This document shows positions 11,601 through 24,075 of a stretch of DNA of 64,000 nucleotides, piece by piece; the first letter of the stretch is position 1, and every line of letters begins with the position of its first letter. Source of the DNA: Anthoceros angustus (lineage: Eukaryota; Streptophyta; Anthocerotopsida; Anthocerotales; Anthocerotaceae); NCBI GenBank assembly GCA_010909165.1, contig VJWM01000016.1:827086-891085 (forward strand), given 5' to 3'. The notes below the pieces were generated by a model that saw only the letters and a list, made by a program, of their open reading frames with translations, was not told where the DNA came from and did not search any database. The position numbers and the translations under genes are program-made.

Positions 11601-13493
11601 AGCAGTCGAGCAGGACAAGGCGAAAGAAAACAGTTGGCCAAAACCCGGATGTCCGGTGAGCACCAGCCCACACAATGCCCATATTGACCATGCTTTAAAC
11701 GATGTACCCCACGTCAAAGACCAAAGTGTGTGTAAAGGATTCAACAAAAGCACTATTCCCGATTGAGTGAGCATCTGTTGCGAGAAACCAAAACCAATAG
11801 TGCTCATTCCTAGGCTAGTCTCCGAAGCTGTACACTCTCTACGCCTGAATGCACCACCTGAACAAGAAACCAACACTAGCGGCAGTCAAACCAGATGTGC
11901 CATTTGCTTTTGCATCAACACCATCAAATATCCGCAGAGAACACAACCACAAGCAACGATGTAAACATCGATTCGGTAATCTCGAAGGCGAAACCATACT
12001 TGCCATCCTCACTCGGGCTCGGCCTTCACGGTCGCTCCCTCCACGCCAAGGCCTTGGCTTTTCCTGCGACCATCACTGTGGCTAGCTCCCTCGCCTCCTT
12101 CTCGCCCATACGTCGTCTTGACATCCAACTCCTCCAGACAACTCCGCATCTCCGGCTTCACCGCCAAATATGGTCTCGAATCTTGTAGCTCCCTTTTCAT
12201 TGTCTTCACCTCCTCCCGGCAAGTGAGAGGTCACGGGTTATATCCCTTGGCTTTCCACCCTCATCCCCTCGGGAAGGGTCCACACCCCTAGCGGCTCCCT
12301 TAAGGCCACCGACACCCACCTCCCCTTGAACCAACAGGCTTGGGGTGAGGAAAGCAGGTGCCAGGCGGATCGCAGCGACATTGCCTCGCGTGTTGGACCC
12401 CTGAGGCCCCGAGGAGGTCTTCCTCCTAGCCCTCTTCTGCGATGTCGTGAGATGTCACCGTGGGGTGACGTAGCCGCCTCGTTCTCATCGCAATCGTGGA
12501 GAACTAGCCGCACAAAGGCGGGTGCCACAAGTCCGAGGTTAGTAGCGGCGGCTCTGACCAGCAGGCGAAGCGAGCACCGGCCAGGCGAGCGGTGCGCCCG
12601 GCCTGGCACCACCAGGCGAAGCCTTTTGCTGTTCCAATCTCCGATAGCGCTGCAAATGGTCCTCCTCAACCAACACGCACCACTCGCCACCCAAGGCCAC
12701 CACGCCCCGCTCACCCCCAGTGGCACTCAGTAGCCAGATCGCCAACCACGGCAAGCGCAGCTCTTGGAGCGTGATGGAAAATAAAAGAAGAGTGAGGGCA
12801 AGAGGGGGAGTACCGGCCGGAGGAGGGTTTACGCTCGGTCTCTCCCCATTCCTTCCCATCCTACATACAATTGTCGAAGCGCCACACTGCGGCCGAAAAA
12901 AGTACACGGGCCATACACCGACAAGTGTGAAACCTTACAAAAACATGATACGTGTTACAAGCTGTGCCGGATGTCCGGTGGAGAAGCCACGAGACTCAAC
13001 CACATTTGCCAACACTCCAAAAGCACACATCCTAATAAAACAAACCACCTTCACATAACTAGAAATCACCGTCTATGACCTCAGCTCTCTCCCGACCAAC
13101 ATCAAAATTCTGAATTCTAGGTGGGTTAGGATCTGGCTCCTCACCGGAGTCCACACCGCCATCAAGTCCACCAAATAATCAACAGATGCATCAGAGGATT
13201 CAATGTTGTCCAGGTCTTCCGAATCAATCCGCTCATCACCAGTTTCATCACCATCACAGGAGGAAGCACCGCTTCCTCACTAGGCTCGCCGTAACTCAAA
13301 GACCTTCCTCTTCAACATATCCATGGTGTTTTTGCTTAAAGTCCTGCTCCTCGTCAACACAAAATCGTAACCCATGATCGTGGTCTCCAAAAGCTTGATG
13401 GCTTGGACATGTTTCTTCAAAGGATTCCGCGCCTACCTTTCCGTGACTGGTGGGTACTGCACCCATTCCTCCGAGTACCTACCCTCAAGTGCA
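11601..13493. other. Transposon internal region without a recognisable gene
   Basis: Open frames on both strands at 12238-12733 reach 162 residues but have no recognisable motif and overlap each other. Two of the CCGGATGTCCGGTG palindromes lie here (11645-11658 and 12967-12980). This may be the decayed 3' part of the minus-strand transposase gene or non-coding cargo. Confidence 0.4.
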
Positions 13494-16154
13494 TTAGGGT
13501 TTTCTGCGCCACCGGTGGATTTGTGCTAGCGGGTCGGCTTCATGGTCCACCTCCACAACCTTGCCTAGCAGAAGGCCCTCGGGGTCATCTGCGGCTGGAC
13601 CGCAATCATCATGCCCGCTTGGATCTCGATAGATCCTCGGCTTGTTGTTCCAACCGTTCCGCCTAGCGGCGATCCTGCGGCACCGATAAATCTCTCGGTC
13701 CTGTCCAAATATTCGTCTTGCTAGTGCTGCATCCACCACTACTTCGTCCGGAAACATCACGGGAGGTTCTTGAGCATGCGCTTCCCGGTTATACCATGTC
13801 CATGCCATTTCCAATGGACGAAGATGACCTGACGCTACTAAACCCGCTATTGCCAACTGCTCCTCCCAAAAACCATCCCACCAAGATAGCTGCAACGCAT
13901 TGAAGATTTCTGTGGAAGTTCTTAACTGTCTATTGTCTTCCACTCCAGCCATAGCCTCGGGACATACATGTGGATGCTCCTTTGCTCCTTGCCCTTCGCC
14001 TCACATGCGGTGGTACCGGTGGAGCCGCAACAATCTCCTCTCGCACTCCATCCCGTGGTGAACACCACCATCCGGGGTCCATTGTGGTGTGGAAAATTGC
14101 TTGCACCTCAAAGACCGCCACAAACTCATGACTAGGCAACTCCTCCCGAGTGACCTTAAATTGATGTTGAAAACGTGGTTGTGTAGATCGTTGCGGGGAG
14201 AACCTCCGGGCGGCCATAAATATTGCTTAAAATCAGGCACCTCCTTCATGAGATGGACCTTCGGCGTAGGAGTACAAGCCCTCTCCAAGCAAGCAATCAA
14301 CTCCGGCAATGTGTATGCCTCTTTCAAGTTCAGCACAACAGAAAAACGGGAAAACATTTGATCAATCGATCATGGGTATGGCCAACAATGAGAAACCCCA
14401 CTTTAACCTTCTTAAAAATACCAATGGACACCAACATCGCAATACGCCAACACCTCCTGGTTCTTGTTACGAGCCATTGTATTGTCCATCTGCAGTAAAG
14501 AGTTTCGTGCAATTGCCCTCCCACAAATTAATCACATGCTGGATTACGAATTGTGCCGTTAGGATCATTCCGAATATTGGGTAGCTCGGTACACATAAGT
14601 GCGCATGAATTTGTTGAACACCAAAACCCCAACCACATGGATGTAGATTAGGGCACTATCCACATCTTTGGGCACTCTACGGAAATGAGGCAACTCAGTT
14701 TTTTTCTGGTCCATACCATCTATCGCAATCCCTATGTACTTGGTCGGTTGAGCCATACACTTCCCGCGATGCTTCGCCATTTTCCTCCGCTCCATCTATT
14801 GTTGATCCCGGTGATAATTGAGGAGTTCTCTGTTTCTATCTGCACATACAAGGGCCACCATCAGGACACGCACGCGCAACAACGCAAGTGTTCCCCCTGG
14901 CCCAAAGTCATCGTGCCAAACCCTAAGTCTCCTAAGGCCATAGGGTTTGCGCCCTCTACCGATACCACGGCCATCCAATCACCGGACATCCGGTGCTTGA
15001 TGATAAGGTAGAGGATTCTCGGTTGTACCTTGCTCTTTGTCGTTCCCGGCGTTTTTTATTTTAGCTTTTAACTTCTCACAGATAGCACAGACGGAGAAGC
15101 GGTTGGATCTTGGTATTTTAACAGACCTGAAGTGCCGTATCCACAACTTGCGTAAATAGTAACATACATGTGCGGTAATCGCTCTTGCTGTCTAGCATAC
15201 TCAATATAAATCTCCTCCTTCGTGAATGTATCGGTGTTAAAGACTTCCCTATTGGGTAGCCTTTCCACATTTCCTTTGAAAACAAATCCATCCACATTAC
15301 ACTGTAGACCATACGGTAGGTATTTTTCCGGCCAGGCTCGGCAAACCTCGTCCCCTTCTCAGATGCGAGCATTCTACTGAGTGCCCCAATGCAAAACACA
15401 CGGCAAAATGCCCTCACACACACCGAAACCTTTCCGTGTGGTAGCTTGTTCAACCATCCGGTCACGACACCAGTTTCGTCATCTTCGATCACATCAATCT
15501 GGTCCTGCAAATGCTGTTCCTGCTCCCCCTTACTCATCGAAAAAAAGGCCACGCGACAGGCTTTTAGCCTGCCATGTCCCAACTTTCCTATGCACTTTCT
15601 CCCACAGCACTGCCTCCTCAGGTCTGCACATAGCTTCGCCCGACTACAGTGCTTCGCCAAAACATTGTCCACCTTATTCCTTGCAGCATGGTTCTTGGTG
15701 GAACACATAACCCCATCCATAGACTGCAACTCCAACCCCCTCGACTTGGGATTAGCAGGGAGCAGCATTTCTGGCAATTCTGCCAGGAGGCCTCGTTCTG
15801 CCTCCTCTCCAAACAGTGCAATCGGATCTCGTACCACATTTGGTCTCCCCCGCCTTCCACTCCCAGAACCTCCTTCACCCACTCCTGCAAACTCCAAACC
15901 AAAATCAACAATGCCATAGACCTTCTCACCACAGTCCGGCGACTCAGCAACACTCTCTGTTTCCGATTCCGTGCTATTCTCGGTTGTGGCCTGCGGTGAA
16001 ACACAACGCGTTGAAAATACTCCTGCGACCCACATGGATCTGTAGGCGCCACCTTGTCTCCCTCTGCGCGGCCAGGACACACCCGCTTGGCCCGGGGATT
16101 TGGATCTGGGCAAAACATCCTCGCCAACTTCTTCGCACCCGGTGACTTGAACAA
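13494..16154 (-). pseudogene. Decayed DUF7869-like transposase gene
   Basis: Minus-strand coding remnants in several frames fit the plant transposon family annotated as DUF7869. The 5' exon (about 16113-15118) has a Cys-rich block, CCGRKCIGKLGHGRLKACR, followed by KVSVCVRAFCRVFCIG. Next come YIGIAIDGMDQKKTELPHF (about 14720), MDNTMARNKNQEVLAY (about 14480), FLIVGHTHDR (about 14380) and MFSRFSVVLNLKEAYTLPEL (14357 onward). The conserved DGMDQ, DN...NKN and GHTH blocks are all present but need at least three frames. A TAG lies in frame just upstream of MERRKMAKHRGK (14796-14798). The frame at 13952-13494 is probably the C-terminal part. The gene is therefore inactive as written. Family assignment is from remembered motif patterns; biochemical function is inferred. 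Confidence 0.7.
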
Positions 16155-17451
16155 GCCAGGGTAAATGGTACCTGGTGCAGGCTGCCGAGGCGGGCCAAGA
16201 TTGCGGATATCGGGGGAGGGATATCGAGGGCGCCGCCTCTCTTGTTCACGGCGGCGGGCACGAGCTACCGCCGATCCACATGGTGCAATTTCTTCGCGCG
16301 CGCCTCGTTAAGTGTCCACCAGATCGAACAAAACAAGTCTCCATCGCTTGCGACCTCGTCCGCTATACCACCGCAGGCGGTGTCATCCAAGTCGATGTGT
16401 GCCCAGCTTCTTGACTACAGACATTCACCGGACGTCCGCGGTTCCCTTGGTTGTCCACTCAAGCGCCGCCAAGTCCACGATGTCGGACTCGGACACATGC
16501 CCGAGATCTTCATCGATCACTAGTCGCGTTCACCAAATCAAAGAACTCTTCCTCTGCGAGGTCACCGCCATTGCGCTACCAAAGAGTAGAAGAAAGTGCT
16601 CACAATGTGCTCGGCGGGAAGACGCGTAGCTAGACATGTTCAAACTTGTATCCAGCCTCGTGGCCCGCTCGTAATCAATTATGTGATTGGCCGGATGTAA
16701 ATTGCGGCTCTGATCCTGAAGTCTCGTTAATTGCCTTATGATTGCAAGGATCGAGGCGAGGAGGTTATGCAAAGGCGAAACATGTTTAGCCGATGGCAAA
16801 ACATGGAATATTCTCATAAATATGCTTTACTACTTGTTTTGCCGATGTGCCTTTGGAGCGCGAATGAAGGCTAAACTTGGCGACGATCGCATTGGATGAT
16901 TTCCCATGCGAGTGGAATTGCGAATTGTCACGACGATGCCGAGTCGCTCTCTTGCACATCGTGACCCCACATAGTCATACTACCTTCCTCCACCGCTGGA
17001 AGACCGATTTTGGCGCCAACTGGTGAGATGGTGGATATATTGAGCGAGGGACAAAGCGATGATTTGTCTCTTATCCCTCGTATTCAGCGGGAATCGGAGT
17101 GTCTTCGAATTCTGCGTGGTTTCATTGAAGGTCAACACCGCTCCAACCTCACAGCCATCCGTGTTTCACGAAGAACATACCAGGTCCCGTTGATGTGCGA
17201 CGCGCTGTTTCGACAATCCTTAATGCTTGCAGTCAATTATGTGCTCACCTCATGTTATACTTGCTAGTATGTCCAATGTTCTCCTTGCTACAATGGGTTG
17301 TTTGGCACAGATGGGCCCTCAAACAGAAGCGGAGCAAAGGCGCCAAACCCGATGGAGCGCTAGCGGGGGAGAAAAAACGGACCAGGCGGCAGGCCTTTGA
17401 TTCGCAGGGCCCCATGGAGACTGTGACCAGTCCGGATCCGAAGGCATCAAG
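16155..17451. other. Region between divergent transposon genes
   Basis: Lies between the 5' end of the minus-strand transposase remnant and the plus-strand gene, so it probably held both promoters. It includes a CACCGGACGTCCGCGG palindrome at 16426-16441. A plus-strand 85-residue frame at 17010-17267 might be an upstream exon, but I do not recognise it. Confidence 0.4.
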
Positions 17452-20400
17452 ATGCATACCCCGACACCTGTGAACCCGCGCCCCACGACAACGTCCCCAA
17501 CTAGAGCAACTTTCCAAAGTCCTTACAAGCAAGCAGACATCGACATGATCGGAAGGATGCTTCAGGACAACTCTCCTTTCGATATATCTGACACGAGTTG
17601 GACTGTGCAACAACGTCCTGCAGGACGGTTGGTATTTCTGTACCTCTTGGGTGCTGGACAAGCCAGTTCAAAGCCCTCATGTCTTGGTGCTGTTTTGTTC
17701 ACGCAATTCGTGGAGAAGGATGACCAAGGGTATGTCATTTTTTTGTGTACACTGAAGACAAACCAGCTTCTGAAACTTGACCCCAATGTCGTCCGAGTCT
17801 ACTCAGCTGTGATCAAGAATTTTGACACGGTGGCTTGCCAGCCGGAAAGCGTCCGTGAAGAACTGCAGGCTTGCAGAAAAATGATGGGCACAGAGTTTTC
17901 CACAAGGTAATGCACCAAGTATGTTTAGAAGGCGTTAGGCAGGCTGCTGGTACTCTGTCGGATTCAGGTGTAAACCCACCCGTCGCCGCAGTGGGTGGTA
18001 GTGGATCATCGGCCGGTGAAAGCAGCATAGGACGGCACATCGACTTGACGGGAATTCAAAGCATCCAAGCGGTGCATCCGCCGGCAAGCACACCAGCAGT
18101 GCATCTGCCAGGAAGCAACAACAGAGCACTGCATCAGCCGGGAAGCATCTTGAAGATGGCGGAAATCATTTCACAAGGGCATCTACAGGAAAGCAACCAG
18201 CTTCACCGGGATGCAACCGAGCAAAGGCATCCGAGGGAAGCATCCTGCAATGCCATGGTGGGGAAACATCCTAGCATTGCATCTGCTCAGAGGTCTGCAA
18301 TACAACCAATTGCAAATGATCCAGCAGCATCGGCGTCGGTTTCCGTCGGCCCCCGAGCCAATGCGTCCGGTGTGCACCGGACGTCCCGGGTTTTGACTAT
18401 GGCCAACAGACTTGGTGATTCTTCAAGGCTACAGAAGGAAGCTAGCTTGACCGGGTATGACGAGGATATGGAGAACGACGGTGAGGACACAGAGGACTAT
18501 GCGATGGCGTCCTACCCGCCGAGGAGGACGAAGATGATCAAGACGGTGAAGATGGCTCAGAAGCCTGGAAGGAGACCTGCGAGGCTAATGACGATGAGCA
18601 TGACCTCGAGGTCCTGTCCCCACTGCATGATTGCTCACAGCGGTCTTGGCTTGTCCGGATCGCAGGAGGGTGCAGCAGTCGCCCGTGGGAATGCATCAAA
18701 GGCGGCGAGGAGGAGGGAGAGATGGCAAACCAATCGATGAGAAGGCGCGGGCCAGTAGTGGCAAAGCCAAGAAGGCAAGGGCAAACGGAGAAGCCTGCAA
18801 TTGCAATTGGGAGCGAAGAGTCGGAGGAGGAGGATGAACCGCTTCCGTGTTTGTGGAGATTGCCAAGGATAGCGCGGTGGCTACAGACGATGTGAGCTTC
18901 GCCATCAAAGCGTATGCAAGCCGGACGTGGAAAGGGACGTATCGCAATGAAGAGAGTGTGGGAGTCTACTCGCCAATCAAGTGTTGCACCCCAGGAATTG
19001 TGTCGATGTGGTGAGGAAGTTGGATCTCGCATGGGTAGAGGCTTTGATGCAAAAGATGAAGCATTGTCCACTGGGTGGTGTGTTGCCCATGGTTGTGGTT
19101 GTGGATCCGTCACAATGTGCTACACAAGAGAATTTCAACGTTCAGAAGGTGGACAGGGGGGATTACATTTTTTTCGTCTTAGGGGAAACCATTCCTTCCG
19201 TGCAAGGTCCCTACTGCCTCATCTGCACTCCACCGTGGAAGAGTACAAGTGGATGGATGCATATGTGCTCATTGGACTCAGAGGGCGAGATGAGGATCGT
19301 AGCCACGGACCACAACACCATAGCGACGCCAGAAGACATTTACCTTCATGGACCGTGTGCGTTACATCGTGAGTTCTTGTCTCGGAGGTCGAAGGGTTTG
19401 AAGTGTGACGTGGATTGGAAGCTAGATGTGTATGCACGACAGGTGATCCCCAAGTGGGATGCGACCAAGCATGGCCCCAAGGTGCGATATCACGCCGTGG
19501 ACAATAGGACCTTTGGATTATTGTGTGGCTAAAGTTGACGAAGTGTGGAGGTATGTGGACGAGATTTTGAGAAGTGGGAATGTAAGCAACTACGAGCGGA
19601 TAGATCTTGCCCGAGCACTAGCGGTAACAGCGAAGGCTACAAGGAAGTCGAGGAAATGCAGCCGCGAGAGATCTTGTGGTCATCGATGTGAAGGAATCGG
19701 ATGTTCTGTGAGAGTGTGGAAGTGTTTTCGTGGTATCGAGCACTCAAGCAACAACAATTTGAAGACGGCATGCATGAAGGTTTTGGCTGGAGAAATGAGC
19801 TTGAAGCAAATGCAAGAGTGGGTGGAGAAGGCCAAAAAATTGAACCTCATTCACATCACCCTTGCGAAGAACCTGAATTGTGAGACTTTCCAGCAGGTTA
19901 GGGATCGATACCCTCAATACAGCACGGTGGAGCAGATCAGCAACTTTCAACCGGCATTCAAAAATATGGTAAGTGACATGGACGGCAAGCACCGGCCACC
20001 CGGTGCATGTGATATGTACTAAACAGAAATATGCTTGTTTGCGCATGGTTTGTTTCCACGTCTGACAGTTGGAACTTTGCCATTGCGTGCAGCGGGCCAA
20101 TGCCTGTCTCGAGTGGAGTGCACTCCCTGACAATTTCAAGGAACATGTTTTGAAAGCCAAAGCTTGGAGGATAATGGCAGATGAGCAGCGACAATTGTTG
20201 GAGGCCTCCAGTACCGAAAAGTTACAGACTTTCAGGGATGACGCCGGAGAACCTGCAGGGTAGGTATAGTATGTGGCAACATCGTGCAGATGGCCCAGTT
20301 TCTAGAACCCCGTCCGTTTGCCATGATTCTGTTGGACTTGCCCCGGGGGTTGAATTTGGATGCGAACTCTAGGGAGTATGACACGCGGTTCACTCGTCAG

Positions 20401-21160
20401 GAATTTGAGAAGATCATAATGACATTCCAAGGCATCACAACGTCTGAGGTTTTTCGAGTCGTGGTATTCCATTCGCCTGATGATATGTCCATGGTTCGTG
20501 AAGTTTTGCTTGCAGCATGTAAAGGTGGTGTCACGTCGTGCTTCTGGCACAAAACTAATGTGACGGCACCCTCCACAGATAAGCTGTATGATGCAGGTGA
20601 TTACATCACCACGGGCGCAGGCTCCTTAAAGCAGGATTGTCTGCCTCAGCATTTCTCCCTCAGTGCAGCAGCTGATGTTATGAATGACGGAGGGTTGACA
20701 ACTTGCTTTGAGAAGGTCATGGAACATAAGCTATGTTACAACACGAGATGATAGGGTGGTTTCCCCTACGAAGCCCATTAGATTGTTGAGGAAGTTGATT
20801 GAGTACACAATGGAAGGCGAGTGGATCCTAGATGGTTGTGCGAGGCTCTGGTTCGGTATGGTAGCGACCCTCAAGTCGCCGCAATGTCATTTCGATGACG
20901 TAGATCCCGAGCGGTGCAATTCATGGGTTTGCGGCTCAATACGATGGACAAGCGCCAAGCGAGGAGGAGGAGGTGGGAGGCGTTGGCGGGTATGCACCCA
21001 AGGCGTGCGACAAGAGCCCATGGTGAACACATCGCGGTGGCGAGGTTTTTGTGGGTGCAGGCGGCGTGCGGACAAGAAGGCGCGATGCACAATTGAGGCG
21101 TGTCGATCCACTTTCGGCTGGTGTTGTAGGACATCCGTCGACAAGTGCAGGGGAGGTTAG
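17452..21160 (+). pseudogene. Decayed transposon gene with amino-methyltransferase-like domain
   Basis: Plus-strand coding remnants. An N-terminal segment (17452-17907, 152 residues, ending at a donor-like CAAG/GTAATG) is followed by a long low-complexity acidic/Ser stretch (17907-18840). Folded-looking fragments in alternating frames follow (18850-20022). At 20284-20900 there is a beta-class amino-methyltransferase signature: FAMILLDLPRGL in the place of the catalytic DPPY motif, a long helix-strand segment ending CFWHKTN, then SPTKPIRLLRKLIEY and ILDGCA. After ILDGCA the SAM-binding GSGS appears only in another frame, so an indel breaks motif I. Order IV-then-I matches N4-cytosine/N6-adenine DNA methylases or MT-A70 relatives. 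Several frame changes show decay. It could be TE-encoded DNA or RNA methylation machinery; the target is unknown. Confidence 0.55.
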
Positions 21161-22497
21161 TGAGAAACGCGCAGCGCACATTGGCGAGATGGCTGCGAAG
21201 AGGCTTTTGCAACATTGGGGGCGATGGATCGAGGTCCATCCTTGAGGACGAGAAGTATGATGGCCGATTGACTCTCCGGACAACTTCGCGTGACCAAAAC
21301 AAACTTGTAGCATCCGAATCGGATTGGGAGAGAGTTGTGAGGGCTAGGAAATGCAGGGCGACCGGTTGGGTTAACGTTGCTTTTGTGTTGGACTCAAAGC
21401 TTTGAGACAACTTACGTCTGACAGCCCCATGTCTTACAACACCGGACAGCCGGTGATAAAGGCATTCGGTGTCCATTGTGTCCGATTGATCCAAGCTCGG
21501 CTTGCGAACCATTTTTGTTCACGATGGCTTTTCGGGCAAGGGAGAAACATGGTCGGCTGAACAACATTGCATCAATGAGCATCCTCATGCATATCCTTCA
21601 ATCGAACACCGGAAAAGGGGATTGAGAACTACGCCACGCCGCCCAATCGCCATTTCCTGAGCACCGCGTCACGGCGCATTGGTGTGCATGAGTTGGCCCC
21701 TGCGAGGCGAGGCGTAGGGAAGGCGGTAGTGGCACCCGATTCGAGCTTCGTCCATGTGCGTGAAGTGTCATGGCCGAGACCTTATCGGAATTGCATTTCG
21801 CACATCGACCATGCCGGGCGCTTATACCAGACCAACGAATAGCGAAATGCATTGCTATAAGAAATTCGGTCTGAACACGGCCACACGGGGTCTATTGTGG
21901 TGGAAAGCCTTCGCCGCGCGGGTGATTAGTCGCGGACATGATGAATGCATTCATCATATGCATGTAAAGGGACGATGTCACGATGCGTGTACGACCGCAT
22001 TGAACCCGCAATTGTAAATAGATTGCCGCAGGTGTGTCCGAAAGGCCGGTATGAAGTTGAGATTTCATCCAATTTCGGTAGTGCAACCTCGGGCTGCACA
22101 CTAAAATGGATTCATACCATTCGCACATTCACGGATGTCCGGGTCATACAAGTCTGATACAATGTCGTCGCTCTTTTTTGGTGATCGGACCCTTAAACTC
22201 ATTTTGTGGACCTTTTTTTAATATCCATTTTGTGCGGCCTATAAATTGCATGTATCTGTCTTAAAGAATTGGCAGAAATTCATGAGAACTTGGAGGAGTG
22301 TAGACCATGTGAAGGTCTTATTACCTTAAAACCATTGAAATGCATGGTTTCATTCTTAAAGTCACATCTTTATCATGCAATTTTTTTAAAAAATTCTGCA
22401 AATTATGAAATTCAAGCTTTTTTATTTCCAGGTCCCAAATTTCACCCCCTCAAAACCAGAGACGAGGAGCCGTCTCCCACTCTTAGGAGACCTTGTT
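21161..22497. other. Right subterminal region of the transposon
   Basis: No recognisable gene. It holds two palindrome copies, at 21440-21455 (CACCGGACAGCCGGTG) and about 22130-22144. The last 300 bp are AT-rich and end in the terminal inverted repeat. Confidence 0.45.
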
Positions 22498-22906
22498 TAA
22501 AGGTCAGTGGGAGCCTAGAATGCGAGTTTTAGAGGAGAGCTAGGTGTCATGGGAGCCTAGAGTGTGAGTCTATAGAGTGTGAGCCTAGAGTGTGTGCCTA
22601 GAGTGTGTGAGTGTGAGCCTAGAGTGTGTGAATGTCAGTGGGAGCCTCGAGTGCGAGTGTGTGAGTCTATAGTGTGAGTGTGTATAGAGGAGATCTGGCT
22701 GTCGTGGGACCCTAGAGTGTGAGAGTGAGCCTAGACTGAGAGCGTGAGCCTAGAGTGTGAGGGTGTCTTCTAGAGAGCTGGGTGTCCTAGGAGTCAGAGT
22801 GTGAGGGTGTCTACAAGAGAGTTGGGTGTCATTGGAGCCTAGAGGAGAGCTGGGTGTCTAGAGGATAGCTCTCAAGAATATGAGGGGAGAAAGCTAGAGA
22901 GAGATA
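22498..22906. repeat. Foldback element, remainder of right arm
   Basis: Resumes after the transposon insertion. It is built of repeated GAGCCTAGAGTGTGAG words, the reverse complement of CTCACACTCTAGGCTC in the left arm. It ends with AGGGGAGAAAGCTAGAGAG, inverse of the CTCTCTCCCCT of the left arm. Confidence 0.7.
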
Positions 22907-23011
22907 TGTACCTCATTTGGTACTAAAAATTCAGTGAAAATATACCTCATTTGGTACTGAAACTCAGAAAAAATATACCTCATTTGGTACTAAAAATTCA
23001 GGAAAAAAATA
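22907..23011. repeat. 34-bp tandem repeat, three copies
   Basis: Three tandem units built on TACCTCATTTGGTACTAAAA followed by TTCAG and an A-rich tail, directly next to the foldback arm. Confidence 0.8.
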
Positions 23012-23335
23012 CGGGCGTGTATCCCTTCCTTTTGACTATCGTTCGGGACCACCATTGTCCAACCCGGATGTCTGCAGTATGACATATGGGCCCATTGCCA
23101 TGCAGACACATGACACTAGACCTGGCTCGGTTCGGAATGCGTGCCTTGTAGACACATGACACCATACCTGGCCTGGTTCATAATACGTTTGGTCCCATTT
23201 TTTCAGGTTTGGAATGCGTTTCTTCCCATTTTTTCACCTATTTTATCCTTTTAAAAACGACAGATAGATCACAACGAATGCTGTTTTTTAATCACAATAA
23301 TAAGAAGCCTTGTATGAGAAGCATGCAACCCTGGA
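23012..23335. other. Spacer without recognisable features
   Basis: AT-rich spacer with two diverged copies of a CATGACAC...ACCTGGC segment (about 23108 and 23157). No gene seen. Confidence 0.4.
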
Positions 23336-23765
23336 TCTAGTTTAGTAAGTTATAAGTAGTGGTGGTAAGACTCAACTTAGGGCTTAAGGAAGTTAGTCTG
23401 CTCTAGGAGTTACTTTGGGAATGATGTAAGCCTCTCTATAAAAGCAGATGAGGCTAGTCCTAAAGAGGATCATAGGACCTAGAGAGGAGCATACTATGAT
23501 CCTAGCATTGGGAGTTACACTCGGGAGGATAGGACTATTCCAGCAAGAGTCAAGAATATATGAGAGATCATAGAGAGCTCCCCAATCTTTACCTAAGTTA
23601 GGCGCTTAGCTCTCTCCCCTCGATCTCCTCCTCAAACAGCTCTCCTCTAGCACGCTCACACTCTAGGCTCCCGAGGCCTGTAGGCACCTCAGTCCTATCC
23701 TCACAAGAGTGTAACCCTAAGTGCTAGGATTCTTCTAGACATGCTCACACTCTAGGCTCCCAAAG
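23336..23765. repeat. Second copy of the foldback arm
   Basis: 23336-23530 is the inverse of left-arm sequence near 10460-10640 (TTTAGTAAGTTATAAGTAG; GCAGATGAGGCTAGTCCT). 23540-23730 matches 10300-10530 directly (ATTCCAGCAAGAGTCAAG; CTCCTCAAACAGCTCTCCTC). A second, partial element of the same family therefore lies beside the first. Confidence 0.7.
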
Positions 23766-23779
23766 CCTTTAGGCACCTT

Positions 23780-23913
23780 AGTGCGGTGCTGGTAGCTACT
23801 TGGAGGCCTAGTGTTGTGCTGGTAGCTACTTGGAGGCCTAGTGTTGTGCTGGTAGCTACTTGGAGGCCTAGTGCTGTGCTGGTAGCTACTGGAGGCCTAG
23901 TGCTGTGCTGGTA
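23780..23913. repeat. 33-bp minisatellite, about four and a half copies
   Basis: Tandem copies of a 33-bp unit containing GCTGGTAGCTACTTGGAGGC and CTAGTG(T/C)TGT, ending about 160 bp before the EYA stop codon. It could lie in the EYA 3' flank. Confidence 0.85.
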
Positions 23914-24075
23914 TCCGGTGATGTTTTTGCCGCTGCGTGACTGCCCACCTTGCTAAAAGGGGGTGTTACTACAATACCCTTATTGGGTGCATTAAAAAAA
24001 CGTCGTATATTTGAAAATATCGAGGTTGGAGACACCCACCAAAGACTCATTTTGAGTCTTTGCGTCCACCTGGGG

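Larger units (their letters stand above)
10902..22497. mobile_element. 11.6-kb DNA transposon with terminal inverted repeats
   Basis: The left end reads AACAAGGTCTCCTAAGA, then CCTGGAGAC; the right end is the inverse (reverse complement AACAAGGTCTCCTAAGA, then GTGGGAGAC). Both ends are flanked by TAAA (10898-10901 and 22498-22501), consistent with a 4-bp target duplication. The flanks rejoin into one foldback-element arm when the insert is removed, which independently supports the boundaries. Inside are an AT-rich left subterminal region, a minus-strand DUF7869-like transposase remnant and a plus-strand methyltransferase-like gene, both decayed. A palindrome close to CACCGGACATCCGGTG recurs at least eight times. 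The superfamily is not certain from the termini alone. Confidence 0.8.

Noticed and set aside
12238-12733. Protein-coding gene on either strand
   Set aside because: Overlapping frames of 162 and 135 residues are biased in composition and show no motif; the region lies inside a decayed transposon.
10300-23765. LTR retrotransposon flanked by direct repeats (10300-10530 and 23540-23730)
   Set aside because: The repeats belong to foldback arms that also occur inverted. There is no gag, protease, reverse transcriptase or primer-binding site inside, and the true insert has inverted termini with a 4-bp duplication.
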